Part shown: positions 24,158 to 32,335 of the stretch, piece by piece
Layout: each line of letters begins with the position of its first letter
How positions within the stretch are numbered: the first letter of the stretch is position 1
Source of the DNA: Bacteroidales bacterium
Lineage (GTDB): Bacteria; Bacteroidota; Bacteroidia; Bacteroidales; WCHB1-69
DNA: 64,000 bases
NCBI GenBank assembly: GCA_017633255.1
Contig: JAGBPS010000017.1
Span: 129,672-193,671 of the forward strand
Reading direction: 5' to 3'
The notes under the pieces: generated by a model
Told to the model about the DNA's origin: nothing
Databases searched by the model: none
What the model saw: only the letters and a program-made list of their open reading frames with translations
Program-made: the position numbers and the translations under genes

Positions 24158-24204
24158 TCTTTTTTAATTGGCACATTAACTCATTAGCACATTGAAATTT
24201 TTCG

Positions 24205-24212
24205 TATTTTTG
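24205..24212 (+). promoter_or_regulatory. -7 box ahead of the cobalamin riboswitch
   Basis: TATTTTTG, just after a GGCACATTAG word element (24166-24193). It places the transcript start near 24219, at the head of the riboswitch. Confidence 0.65.
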
Positions 24213-24214
24213 CC

Positions 24215-24430
24215 ACCGATTTTTCGGTGAGCGATTTTCGTTTGAAAATCGTTAGAGGGAAACAGGTGAGAATCCTGTACAGTACCCGCTGCTGTAAGTT
24301 TCAGCGAACCGGGAACACTCCGCAAGCCACTGTTGAGCTCATCAATGGGAAGGCGAAGTTCCAGGTGAAACAAGTCAGAAAACCTGCCGAAGAACCACAA
24401 AGTGAACAGCTTCGGGAGGTAGGCTTACAC
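24215..24430 (+). promoter_or_regulatory. Cobalamin (adenosylcobalamin) riboswitch
   Basis: The B12-box core is intact: AGAGGGAAACAGGTGAGAAT, then CCTGTACAGTACCCGCTGCT with GTAAG, then GCCACTG, GGGAAGGCG and AAGTCAGAAAACCTGCC. Behind the aptamer, CCTGCCGAAG (24383-24392) can pair with CTTCGGGAGGTAGG (24410-24423), a possible expression-platform stem. No T run follows, so control may be of translation. It lies 85 bases upstream of the large T9SS gene. It should lower expression when B12 is plentiful. Confidence 0.93.
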
Positions 24431-24514
24431 ATAAAGATTTATTATCAAAGAATCTCTTTGTACCCTTTTCCCAAGCATAGGCACGAAATTTTTATTGTAT
24501 AACTTAAAAATACT

Positions 24515-27292
24515 ATGCTTATGAAAAAAATCTTATTCTTTTTGCTTGTTTTGGCAAGTTTTACGCTTTCCGCTCAGAATGAGCAGATGAGGGAAATGAT
24601 GCGCACGATGCAACCCTCAAGGAATGTGACTGATGTGCCAGCTGCAAACATCCAATTCTGGGTAGGTAGCGGTAGTAATGAGGTGGTGGCCGCCTTCTTC
24701 TTCTGCAACAATCCCGCTGTGGGTATCGCTTACGGCTATCGTTTTAATGGAACAGCCACGATTTTGGACATGTTTAATGCTATCCAAACCGCTGATCCGA
24801 ATTTTACTTTTTCACAGAATAATGGTTGGATTAATACTTGTGGCTATAATAATGGTACACTTGTTTGTTCAATTCCCAATGGTTATCTAATGTACAGTGT
24901 CAATGGTAATGGTGCAAGTGGTCTTTCCGACCCTCTCGCCGATGGGGATTATTTTGAATTGTGTGAATGGGGTGATTGCACGCTTCCTACTACCAACATC
25001 TATTACCCTGTGGATCCTAATGCACAAACGGCTGTAGATGCTACTATCGATGCTGATGACATCCTGTATTGGGTAGGTGAAGGTAACAACGAGGTTGTTT
25101 TTATAGTTAACTGGTGCGACACTGCCATTGCCATGGCTTGGGGTGTTCATTTCAACGGTGACAGCATTACTGTGGCAGATATTCTGGATACCCTTTGGGA
25201 ATATGACGACCGTTTTGATTTTGATGCGACTGGTGGCTTTGTGAATGATATTATGTATGAAGATGATGTGTATGACTTGTCCTTGCAAGGCTTATATTTC
25301 ATGTATAATGTGAATGGTGGATTCGCTATGGGTATAGAATCACAGTATGTACATGATGGTGATTATATCAAATTTGGAGATGAAATGTGCGGCACTGCAG
25401 ACGCCGACTGGAATTATACTTGGGCTACACCTGTTGTTCCTGTCAGCGATCCTAATGGTGAGGAACATCCTGAAGATGCTACGATTGATGCCGCTGACAT
25501 TCTGTATTGGGTAGGTACAGGTAGCAATGAGATTATCATGGCCATCAACTGGGCTGCTCCTGATACTTGTTTGGCATGGGGTGTGAGATTCGATGGTGCA
25601 TATATTACCAATGCACAGGCTTTGGATTCTATGGCAGTTTACGATCCTCGCTTCAGCTATTCTGGTATAGGAATGCTGGATGAATTGTTCTTTATTACTG
25701 ATAGTAATGATACCCTTCGTCTAACGGACGCTAGCTATTGGAGCAACAATGTCAATGGCAATCAGTCAGCTGGCATTAACGCACAGTTGCATGATGGTGA
25801 CTTCAGTAAATGGGGCGATATCGCTGTAGGTATTGGTTATGATTTCATGGATTGGGGCGGTGTGCTTTACCCGATGGGTATGGCCTGGGTTACTCCTGTT
25901 GTTCCCGTTCCCGCTCCTCAAGGTGATGAACCTGTTGATGCCACTATCTCTGCTGACAATGTCATTTATTGGGTAGGCAATGGCGAAAACGAAGTGGTAT
26001 TTGTTGTGAACTTTTGCACTCCTGAAGCTGAAGCTTTGGCATGGGGCGTGCGTTTCTCAGGTGAAAGTGCTATAGTATCGGATATTTTCCATACTATTGA
26101 ATTATATGATGACCGTTTTGATGTTGAAGGCACCAGTTTTGTCACCAATATCACTTTTGCGGACGGCATTCATGATAATTATACTACCAGTATGTACTGG
26201 ATGTATAATGTCAATGGGATTACAGCTGCAAACTATGCTGATCAACAAGAGGTGCATCATGGTGATGTTATTAAGTTTGGTGATGCTGCATGCGGCATTA
26301 TTACTGATCCTGTAATGTACACTTATATTTGGACTACTCCTATCGCTCCTGTTGAGCTGCCCGCTGCTTCAACAGAAGTGTTCGACGGCATTGTAGGTAG
26401 TGAAGGCTGCCAGGCTATCAAATATGATGATGCAGCTATCTTGGGCTGGGCTACCTCATGTGTGGTGACCCGTGGTTATCAGAATATTGAACAGGCAGGT
26501 GCTTTGGCTTCCTATGGAACAGATAATGATGCAGTAGGACCTGCTACTGATGCCACTACTGACGCTATGGTAAGCTTGGGTGATGGCGGTTATGCAGTTC
26601 TTACGTTTGGCATGCCGATTACTAACGGTGAAGGTTATGATTTCGCTGTGTTTGAAAATGCTTTGAATCATACTTTCCTCGAACTGGCATTTGTGGAAGT
26701 AAGTTCCGATGGCGAACATTTCTATCGCTTCCCCTCAGTGTCCAATACCCAGACCGAGCAGCAAATTAGTAATGGTGGTGCAGTAGATGCCACTAAAATT
26801 AATAACCTGGCTGGAAAGTATATCACTGGTTGGGGCACTCCTTTCGATTTGGAAGAGCTGGATGGTTACAGCAATCTGGATATCAATAATGTAACCCATG
26901 TGCGTATTGTGGATGTGGTGGGTAGCATCAATCCTCTGTATGGCACTACCGATAAGAATGGTCATTTGATCAATGATCCTTATCCTACAGCTTTCAATAG
27001 CAGTGGTTTTGACTTGAGTGGTGTGGCCGTGATGAATGGCTGGACTCCCACCGCAGTCAACAATTATCAGCAGGAAATCAGTTTCATGGCTTATCCTAAT
27101 CCCTGCCAGAATGTGTTGAATGTGAATAATGTTGCAGTGAATGAACCCGTTTCATTGTTCAATGCTATGGGCCAACAGATTTGGAATGGCATGACGCAGG
27201 ATACATACTTCCAGCTTGATATGCAATCTTATCCTGCTGGCATTTATATGCTGCAGATAGGTACTCAGATGACGAAGATTGTCAAGAGATAA
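24515..27292 (+). CDS. B12-riboswitch-controlled T9SS surface protein with four tandem repeats
   Basis: A 925-residue exported protein: signal peptide (MLMKKILFFLLVLASFTLSA), four repeats of ~140 residues beginning near 47, 184, 330 and 484, a distinct domain at ~623-840, and a type A sorting domain (AYPNPCQNVLNV ... KIVKR). Each repeat shows FWVGxGxNEVV, then AWGxxFNG, then an Asp-rich DRF segment, and ends near MYNVNG and HxGDxIKFGD. The end of the repeat recalls the transcobalamin C-terminal-like DUF4430 pattern. The ~623-840 domain (VFENALNHTFLELAFVEVSSDG, HVRIVDVVGSINP, GFDLSGVAV) resembles a known bacterial surface-protein domain. Riboswitch control suggests B12 capture; that role is inference. 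Confidence 0.85.
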   Translation: MLMKKILFFLLVLASFTLSAQNEQMREMMRTMQPSRNVTDVPAANIQFWVGSGSNEVVAAFFFCNNPAVGIAYGYRFNGTATILDMFNAIQTADPNFTFSQNNGWINTCGYNNGTLVCSIPNGYLMYSVNGNGASGLSDPLADGDYFELCEWGDCTLPTTNIYYPVDPNAQTAVDATIDADDILYWVGEGNNEVVFIVNWCDTAIAMAWGVHFNGDSITVADILDTLWEYDDRFDFDATGGFVNDIMYEDDVYDLSLQGLYFMYNVNGGFAMGIESQYVHDGDYIKFGDEMCGTADADWNYTWATPVVPVSDPNGEEHPEDATIDAADILYWVGTGSNEIIMAINWAAPDTCLAWGVRFDGAYITNAQALDSMAVYDPRFSYSGIGMLDELFFITDSNDTLRLTDASYWSNNVNGNQSAGINAQLHDGDFSKWGDIAVGIGYDFMDWGGVLYPMGMAWVTPVVPVPAPQGDEPVDATISADNVIYWVGNGENEVVFVVNFCTPEAEALAWGVRFSGESAIVSDIFHTIELYDDRFDVEGTSFVTNITFADGIHDNYTTSMYWMYNVNGITAANYADQQEVHHGDVIKFGDAACGIITDPVMYTYIWTTPIAPVELPAASTEVFDGIVGSEGCQAIKYDDAAILGWATSCVVTRGYQNIEQAGALASYGTDNDAVGPATDATTDAMVSLGDGGYAVLTFGMPITNGEGYDFAVFENALNHTFLELAFVEVSSDGEHFYRFPSVSNTQTEQQISNGGAVDATKINNLAGKYITGWGTPFDLEELDGYSNLDINNVTHVRIVDVVGSINPLYGTTDKNGHLINDPYPTAFNSSGFDLSGVAVMNGWTPTAVNNYQQEISFMAYPNPCQNVLNVNNVAVNEPVSLFNAMGQQIWNGMTQDTYFQLDMQSYPAGIYMLQIGTQMTKIVKR

Positions 27293-27300
27293 CACATTGT

Positions 27301-27328
27301 GTAGGGGCGTTTAATGAAGCGTCTCTAC
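27301..27328 (+). repeat. GTAGRGRCGC palindromic element
   Basis: A 28-base imperfect palindrome, GTAGGGGCGTTTAA then TGAAGCGTCTCTAC. It belongs to the same family as the two copies inside the U32 peptidase gene (58099-58126 and 58219-58246). Confidence 0.75.
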
Positions 27329-27363
27329 AATTTTTGTGGAGATTTGTGTAATAAAGTTGTTGG

Positions 27364-27397
27364 AAGGGCACGGCCGTATGGTTGTGCCCTTTTTTAT
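27364..27397 (+). terminator. Terminator of the B12-controlled gene
   Basis: AAGGGCAC (27364-27371) pairs with GTGCCCTT (27384-27391), then a T run. It overlaps the end of the convergent kinase-like gene by a few bases. Confidence 0.8.
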
Positions 27398-28536
27398 TTT
27401 ACAAGGCTGGACATCCTTTCACGGCATGCTTCTACCTCTTGAAAATACCGCAATTGGTTGCGTGTGCGGACGAGGTTATGTTCTGGATATTGGATTTTGT
27501 AGTAGGTGTCGCCGTTGAGATAGTCGGTCAGGAAACGAACGGCCTGCATCATTGGGAATAGGGCCACGGCGAAAGGTAAATGTTTTCGTTCTACGGGTGT
27601 GAGGAAGGAAGCTGTTGACTCCAGATAGCCATGGGTAAAAGCTTCGAAAATGTCCCAACGGAATTCGATGGAGTCCAGATCGGGCGAGTCTTCAGGCTGG
27701 CTGTTGGCGGCAGTGCGCAGAAAGTCGCCATAGTCTGAAAAAATATAGGCTGGCATCACAGTGTCAAGGTCGATGATGCAGAGTACATTGCCGTTGCGGT
27801 CGAAGAGCATGTTGTTGACCTTTGTGTCGCAGTGGCAGATGCGCTTGGGCAGTAAGCCTTGGCGATGCAGCCTTTCAGCCAAACACATTTCATCGGCATG
27901 AGCCTCAATGAGTTCCAGTTCTTTAGATACTTCCTTTAAGCGGCCAGCAGCATCGTTGGTTACGGCCTGCCGCAGCTGGCTAAGGCGGAGCTCCATGTTG
28001 TGAAAGTCCGGAATGGTTTCGCCTAATGGTTCTTTTAGGTCAATGAGTTGTTCCTGGAAATGCCCGAAAGCTTTTCCGCAGTCGTAACTGCTTTGGGGAG
28101 TTATCTCTTCAATAGTAAGAGTATCAGCAATATAAATGCTTATGCGCCAGTAGCTACAATCAGCTTTGTTTTTTTCAGAATTTTCAGAAAGAAATTTTGC
28201 TGATGCTGTTCCACCATCGGGAGGACAAACGTAATAGGTCTTACCTGTACTGGTTGGGATAAAGCGAAGCACTCGTTGGTTCACATCAGCAATGCCTGCA
28301 GTTTGCAGTATGTGACGCAAGTGGTTTGTCACGGCTTCAATATTATGTTGTAGCAGTTCCACATCGGTGAAAATGTGGTGGTTGATGCGCTGCAGCACAT
28401 AATCCCACTTGTCAGCCTCCTGGGTTTTGACCAAAAACGTGTCGTTGATGAGTCCCTTGCCCAAGGGCTCCACCGCCGCCACACTTCCTTCGATACGGAA
28501 CTTCCGCACAATATCTATTAATTGTTCGTTGGTCAT
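27394..28536 (-). CDS. Aminoglycoside-phosphotransferase-fold kinase, NahK-like (likely N-acetylhexosamine 1-kinase)
   Basis: A 380-residue protein with the APH/choline-kinase fold. The N lobe shows EPLGKGLINDTFLVKT and YVLQRINHHIF. The catalytic loop is HCDTKVNNMLFD (HxDxxxxN), and IIDLDTVMPAYIFSDYGDFLRT is the metal-binding segment, in the form seen in bifidobacterial N-acetylhexosamine 1-kinase. A polar stretch near residues 113-127 (SENSEKNKADC) may be a lineage-specific insert. It lies downstream of a GH109 glycosidase on the same strand, which fits phosphorylation of released GalNAc or GlcNAc. Specificity is inferred. Confidence 0.75.
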   Translation of the reverse strand: MTNEQLIDIVRKFRIEGSVAAVEPLGKGLINDTFLVKTQEADKWDYVLQRINHHIFTDVELLQHNIEAVTNHLRHILQTAGIADVNQRVLRFIPTSTGKTYYVCPPDGGTASAKFLSENSEKNKADCSYWRISIYIADTLTIEEITPQSSYDCGKAFGHFQEQLIDLKEPLGETIPDFHNMELRLSQLRQAVTNDAAGRLKEVSKELELIEAHADEMCLAERLHRQGLLPKRICHCDTKVNNMLFDRNGNVLCIIDLDTVMPAYIFSDYGDFLRTAANSQPEDSPDLDSIEFRWDIFEAFTHGYLESTASFLTPVERKHLPFAVALFPMMQAVRFLTDYLNGDTYYKIQYPEHNLVRTRNQLRYFQEVEACRERMSSLVK

Positions 28537-28882
28537 TTTTTAGAATTACTACTGATACAAATTTTTAATATCGTTGTTTTATTTGATTGAATATAGTCTT
28601 TGGGTTGAACATGTAAGTCTATATGTGTCTTTCTCCTTTATGGTTGCGTGCAGGAAGCACGATATTCTATTAACCCCTAACGAGGCCGTAGGCCGTAGTT
28701 TGGGGTGGCGATGCAGACAGTAAAGTACAGCGTGCCAAAGGTACGCAACCGCAAGTGTCATTGTAGCGTGCCTTCCGCACGCACACCATACACTTGTCTT
28801 TGTAACCCCACACTGTGCGCTATCGCGCTTGTGCGGGGTTAATAGGATATCGTGCCTTTGGCACGCCCTATAGCCCTTTGTT
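28537..28882. repeat. Composite inverted-repeat block between GH109 and the kinase
   Basis: This 346-base gap has no convincing ORF. Its core is flanked by 21-base arms at 28657-28677 and 28835-28855, inverted and matching at 20 of 21 positions. Inside lie smaller words such as GCCGTAGGCC, GTGCCAAAGGTACGC and GTGCCTTCCGCAC, and outside CGTGCCTTTGGCACG (28851-28865). It looks like stacked palindromic repeats, perhaps a non-autonomous element. Confidence 0.7.
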
Positions 28883-30274
28883 TTAATTTTTGAACGCATA
28901 GCTAAACCCTTTCACCTTGTCCCAAGCTCCACGGGTGAAGTCGGGGATGGCGACGGGGGCGGAGCCGTTCTCTAACGAGAGGCGGGTCAGCGGGCCCAAG
29001 CAGCACCACTCAGCCATGTCGTAAACATCCATGTCAAGCGGAAGACCGTTTTGCAAGCAATACACCAGACGGTAGTCCATCAGGAAATCCATGCCGCCAT
29101 GGCCGCCCACGCGACGGGCTGTCTCCTCTAATTCTTGCACAAACGGAGGCAGGTATTTCTGCAGCATGGCCTGACAAAGCTCGGCAGGCAGGGCTGAATG
29201 GACATTCAGATTTTGATAATTGGCAGTTGTAGTGCTATCAAGATTTTCTGTGCGGAACAACAACTGTTGTATCGGATATTTGCTGGCATAACCGTCTGAA
29301 CCCACCACCTGGTACATGCGGCTGTAGGGACGCGGGGTCAGCACATCGTGCTGGATGAGCATGGTTTTGCCATTGACGGTACGGATGAGCGTGGAGGTCT
29401 GGTCCCCGTTTTGGAAATCGGGGCAGTCCTCGCCAGTCAGTTTCTTCACCATTTTGGGACCATTATAAGGTTTCGTGTCCATAGCCACCAGGTATTCCAT
29501 GCGGTCGCCACGGTGGATATTCAGCACTTGGCAGTCGGGGCCGATGCCGTGGGTGGGGTAGATGTCGCCTCGGTTCTTCATGTTGTAGTCCAGGCGCCAA
29601 TTTTCCCAGTACTCTGTCCAGAAATCATCAAGGTTGTGCAGGTAAGAGCCTTCCACATGCAACACCTCGCCGAAAAGTCCCTGCTGGGCCATGTTCAGCG
29701 TGGCAATCTCGAAAAAGTCATAGACGCAGTTCTCCAGCATCATGCAGTGCAGGCGGGTACGCTCGCTGGTGTTGATAAGCTGCCAGATCTCGTCCATGGT
29801 CAGGGCGGCGGGCACCTCGATGGCCACATGTTTGCCGTGTTCCATGGCATAAACCGCCAATGGCACATGGTGTACCCAGTCGGTGGCGATGTAGATGAGG
29901 TCGATGTCATCGCGCTCGCACATCTCCTTATAAGCTTCGGTGCTGCCGCTATAGCCTGTAGCGCGAGGCCGACCGTGCTTTTCCAACAGTTCTTGGCAGG
30001 CCTCCACGCGGTCGGCCTCCACATCGCAGAGTCCTTTGATAGCGGTGCCTTCAATCTGGGCGAAGCGCTCCACCGCACCAGGACCACGCATGCCCAAGCC
30101 AATAAAACCTACGCGCACTGTGTCCATCGGCGGGGCGGTCAGTTGCAGCACGTCGCTCTGTCCGGCAGGCCGCTCCGGCACCTCTGTCTCAATCATTTTC
30201 GTTTGCTGTTTGCCGCCATTTCCGCATGCCGCCATCAGCAAAGCTATCACCAAAAAGTAAAAGAATCTTTTCAT
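28883..30274 (-). CDS. GH109 family glycosidase (alpha-N-acetylgalactosaminidase), lipoprotein
   Basis: A 463-residue lipoprotein (lipobox LLMAAC, Cys17) with a Gfo/Idh/MocA dinucleotide fold: VRVGFIGLGMRGPGAVERF binds NAD, IDLIYIATDWVHHVPLAVYAM and GKHVAIEVPAALTMDE follow. The C-terminal part has RGDIYPTHGIGPDCQVLNIHRGDR and GGHGGMDFLM, which mark GH109. GH109 enzymes use bound NAD+ in an oxidation/elimination mechanism to remove terminal alpha-GalNAc, as on blood group A or mucin glycans. The promoter is minus-strand TATCTTTG at 30307-30314. Confidence 0.88.
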   Translation of the reverse strand: MKRFFYFLVIALLMAACGNGGKQQTKMIETEVPERPAGQSDVLQLTAPPMDTVRVGFIGLGMRGPGAVERFAQIEGTAIKGLCDVEADRVEACQELLEKHGRPRATGYSGSTEAYKEMCERDDIDLIYIATDWVHHVPLAVYAMEHGKHVAIEVPAALTMDEIWQLINTSERTRLHCMMLENCVYDFFEIATLNMAQQGLFGEVLHVEGSYLHNLDDFWTEYWENWRLDYNMKNRGDIYPTHGIGPDCQVLNIHRGDRMEYLVAMDTKPYNGPKMVKKLTGEDCPDFQNGDQTSTLIRTVNGKTMLIQHDVLTPRPYSRMYQVVGSDGYASKYPIQQLLFRTENLDSTTTANYQNLNVHSALPAELCQAMLQKYLPPFVQELEETARRVGGHGGMDFLMDYRLVYCLQNGLPLDMDVYDMAEWCCLGPLTRLSLENGSAPVAIPDFTRGAWDKVKGFSYAFKN

Positions 30275-30438
30275 AAATATTGTTTTTAAGGGTAAAAATC
30301 AGTGGGCAAAGATACGCAAAAAAAAACGATTGGCATAATAACCAATTTGTACACTGATTAATTTGCTAATTAACTAATTTGTTCATTTGCTAATTATTTT
30401 TTGTATCTTTGCACCCTTAACCCTTAAAATGATTTGAT

Positions 30439-31197
30439 ATGAAACTTTTACTGATCAGCAATTCCACGAATTATAAAGAAAAATACTTGGGCTGGTGCAT
30501 GCCCTTGATTGCGGAATTTTTGAAAAACGAGAAGAAAAACATCCTTTTCTTCCCTTACGCAGGCATTAATATCGGTGGCAAAGCATACCCTGCCAGCTAC
30601 GATGCCTATACTGAACGTGTGCAGAATGTGTTCAAAGAATTCGGTTTCAAGGTGACGTCTATTCATAAAGCCAAAAATCCCGTGGAAGCGGTCAACAAAG
30701 CGGATGTCATCATGGTGGGCGGTGGCAATACTTTCCACTTGGTGGCCGAAATCCACAAGTACGGACTGATTGAGCCGGTACGTCGCAAAGTGCTGGAAGG
30801 CACGCCTTTCCTGGGTTGGAGTGCAGGTTCCAATGTGGCTTGCCCGACCCTTCGTACGACCAATGACATGCCTGTGGTGATGCCCGAAAGTTTCCAGTGC
30901 TTCGATTTCGTTCCTTTCCAAATTAATCCTCACTACATTGATCCGTATCCTGAAAAAATCAACGACGCTATCCGTCATGGTGGCGAAACCCGTCAGGTGA
31001 GAATTGAAGAATTTTTGGCTGTGAATCAGGAAATTACTGTTGCAGGATTGCGTGAAGCTACGGCATTGTGGGTGGAGAACGACCGCATCACGCTGAAAGG
31101 CGAGCGCCCGATGCGTGTGCTGAAATTCGGCAAGGCTCCCCGCGAAATCAAACCCGAAACTACTTTCGATTTTGCCCTGAACCCTATTAAGAAGTAA
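30439..31197 (+). CDS. pepE: Dipeptidase E (alpha-aspartyl dipeptidase, peptidase S51)
   Basis: A 252-residue serine peptidase. VIMVGGGNTFHLVAE and LGWSAGSNVACPTLRTTNDMP hold the nucleophile Ser; INPHYIDPYP supplies the catalytic His region. It hydrolyses Asp-Xaa dipeptides in the cytoplasm. The -7 box TATCTTTG is at 30404-30411, and the leader ends CTTAAAATGATTTGAT-ATG. Confidence 0.95.
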   Translation: MKLLLISNSTNYKEKYLGWCMPLIAEFLKNEKKNILFFPYAGINIGGKAYPASYDAYTERVQNVFKEFGFKVTSIHKAKNPVEAVNKADVIMVGGGNTFHLVAEIHKYGLIEPVRRKVLEGTPFLGWSAGSNVACPTLRTTNDMPVVMPESFQCFDFVPFQINPHYIDPYPEKINDAIRHGGETRQVRIEEFLAVNQEITVAGLREATALWVENDRITLKGERPMRVLKFGKAPREIKPETTFDFALNPIKK

Positions 31198-31203
31198 CAT
31201 ATA

Positions 31204-31318
31204 TCGTGGAGACGTGGAGACGTTAAGGCGTGGAGACGTGGAATCAGAGAGAATATCTTATCTTAACTAATGCACGAAGTGCATGTCTTAACGCCTTAAC
31301 GCCTTAACGGCTCAATAA
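31204..31318 (+). repeat. Inverted word element (GTGGAGACG / CTTAACGCC family)
   Basis: The left part is CGTGGAGACGTGGAGACG and TTAAGGCGTGGAGACGTGG; the right part is GTCTTAACGCCTTAACGCC and TTAACGG, with ATGCACGAAGTGCAT as an inner hairpin. It lies between pepE and the next ATG at 31351. Confidence 0.75.
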
Positions 31319-31350
31319 TCTAGCAAATATAAACAACAAATACATAAATT

Positions 31351-32334
31351 ATGGTTGACCTTTCTGTAAAATACATGGGATTCAAATTGCGCAGCCCGCT
31401 GATTCTGGGCAGTTGCGCGCTGACTAAAGATATTGACAAACTCCAGCAGGCTGAGGAAGCCGGTTTCGGCGCTGTGGTGCTGAAATCCATTTTCGAGGAG
31501 GAAATCCGCCACGAGGTGAATGCTGTGGTAGATGACGAAACCGCCTTGATGTATCGTCAGGCTTACGACTATATGACGCATTACCAAGAGATGGCTTCTT
31601 CTTCCAAGTATCTGGACTTGATTAAAAATGCCACCGAAAAATTGTCTATTCCGGTAATTGCCAGTGTTAACTGCGCTACTCCTTCTGGCTGGACCAAATA
31701 TGCCAAGATGATTCAGGATGCGGGTGCCAAGGCATTGGAGATCAATTATTTCATTCTTCCCGCAAGTTTTGAGCACGATGCGGATTTCTATTATGATTCA
31801 TATTTAGAATTGGTAGAGAATCTGAAAAATACCATTACTATCCCCTTCGCATTGAAGGTTTCCACTTATTTCACCGACATGGCGCATTTCTTGCAGAAAT
31901 TGTCCTATACAGGTGTCAGCTCGTTGGTGATTTTCAACCGTTTCCATGCACCGGATATCAATATCGACAAGCTTGAATTTGCTTCCACCAATAGTTTGGG
32001 CAACGAGTATGAGTTGAGCAATACCTTGCGCTGGACAGGCTTGCTGAGTGGCAATTTGCGTTGCGATTTGTCGGCTACGACGGGTGTACATGATAGCAAA
32101 GGCTTGATTAAATTACTGTTAGCCGGCGCCAACAGCGTGCAGGCTGCTTCTGTTTTCTATCAGAAAGGCATTGGTTATGGTTCAACCATGCTGATTGAAA
32201 TGAAGGACTGGATGGAGAAACACGGCTATAATTCAGTGGATGAGTTCCGTGGACTGATGAGTTATAAGAAAGTGGAGAACCCCGACTCTTATTTCAGAAT
32301 CCAGTTTATGAAACACATGGCAGGCATCGAATAA
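31351..32334 (+). CDS. Dihydroorotate dehydrogenase-like flavoprotein
   Basis: A 327-residue TIM-barrel protein. It opens VDLSVKYMGFKLRSPLILGSCALT and has VPVIASVNC-like (IPVIASVNCATPSGW), AKALEINYF and IPFALKVSTYF blocks, and the C-terminal FMN-phosphate region LLAGANSVQAASVFYQKG. It belongs to the DHODH-like branch that lacks a clearly defined substrate; it is not the main PyrD. It abuts gldB (1 base apart). Confidence 0.88.
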   Translation: MVDLSVKYMGFKLRSPLILGSCALTKDIDKLQQAEEAGFGAVVLKSIFEEEIRHEVNAVVDDETALMYRQAYDYMTHYQEMASSSKYLDLIKNATEKLSIPVIASVNCATPSGWTKYAKMIQDAGAKALEINYFILPASFEHDADFYYDSYLELVENLKNTITIPFALKVSTYFTDMAHFLQKLSYTGVSSLVIFNRFHAPDINIDKLEFASTNSLGNEYELSNTLRWTGLLSGNLRCDLSATTGVHDSKGLIKLLLAGANSVQAASVFYQKGIGYGSTMLIEMKDWMEKHGYNSVDEFRGLMSYKKVENPDSYFRIQFMKHMAGIE

Positions 32335-32335
32335 G

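Noticed and set aside
24227..24502. A 91-codon frame over the cobalamin riboswitch
   Set aside because: It is the translated riboswitch aptamer; the conserved RNA motifs explain the sequence.
28579..28899. A 106-codon minus-strand frame in the GH109-kinase gap
   Set aside because: It is made wholly of the palindromic repeat block and overlaps the GH109 end; no sign of a protein family.
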